Below, one piece after another: positions 13,652 through 13,660 of a stretch of 13,660 nucleotides of DNA. Each line of letters begins with the position of its first letter. Position 1 is the first letter of the stretch. Source of the DNA: a candidate division WWE3 bacterium CG_4_9_14_3_um_filter_43_9 (GTDB lineage: Bacteria > Patescibacteriota > CPR3 > GCA-002780085); NCBI GenBank assembly GCA_002791435.1, contig PFXB01000062.1:683-14342 (forward strand). The letters are read 5' to 3'. Made by a program: the position numbers and the translations under genes. A model generated the notes under the pieces. That model was not told where the DNA came from and did no database searches. It was given only the letters and a program-made list of their open reading frames with translations.

Positions 13652-13660
13652 ATTAATATG

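Noticed and set aside
1..13660. CRISPR array or defence island
   Set aside because: No regularly spaced direct repeats and no cas, restriction or toxin-antitoxin genes were seen; the only tandem repeats are the 7-base units at 1511-1531 and the peptide-coding units at 11724-11800.

Overview
The window looks like a chromosomal piece of an uncultivated, small-genome bacterium, most likely Candidate Phyla Radiation (Patescibacteria). This is inferred from a release factor 1 lacking the first part of its N-terminal domain, single housekeeping genes mixed with unrecognised membrane proteins, short A+T-rich spacers carrying small palindromes, and moderate G+C. There is no rRNA, tRNA, CRISPR array or phage module. 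The standard genetic code fits: hisS and the PLP enzyme end at TGA.

Layout. (1) 1-2050: a Nudix hydrolase on + converges on the - strand pair rpmE-prfA (L31, then RF1). A good promoter precedes rpmE. (2) 2051-4618 is a decay zone. A membrane-anchored protein gene (-) has an in-frame TGA, a frameshift in a C run and a small inserted element. A HAD-family phosphatase gene (-) is split by a second small element and by G+C-rich hairpins. The two inserted elements share their termini and have the same TATA flanks, so they form one MITE-like family. A small intact + gene of unknown function (3519-3746) lies between the two pseudogenes. (3) 4590-6574: an unknown protein with a twin-arginine-type N-terminus, then hisS, then the broken HAD gene, all on -, read as one operon. 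(4) 6643-10131: a 1162-residue + strand protein, divergent from that operon. It joins a GHKL-type ATPase-like domain, a coiled coil, an internal twin-arginine/membrane segment, a transglutaminase-like domain and a C-terminal membrane segment. (5) 10132-10355: relics of two small genes, the second of which is a truncated retropepsin-like protein. Their homology stops one base past the big gene's stop codon. (6) 10430-11834: strong hairpins, a PLP fold-type II enzyme and, just upstream of it, a 36-residue peptide built of Arg-Gly-His repeats. This stretch is visibly richer in G+C than its surroundings. (7) 11966-13651: alanine racemase and a TrpR/YerC-type regulator, both on -.

The most unusual content is the GHKL-transglutaminase membrane protein with its divergent twin-arginine neighbour. 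Next come the RGH-repeat peptide coupled to the PLP enzyme, with a possible RNA switch over that enzyme's ribosome binding site, and the two related miniature elements sitting in two separate pseudogenes.
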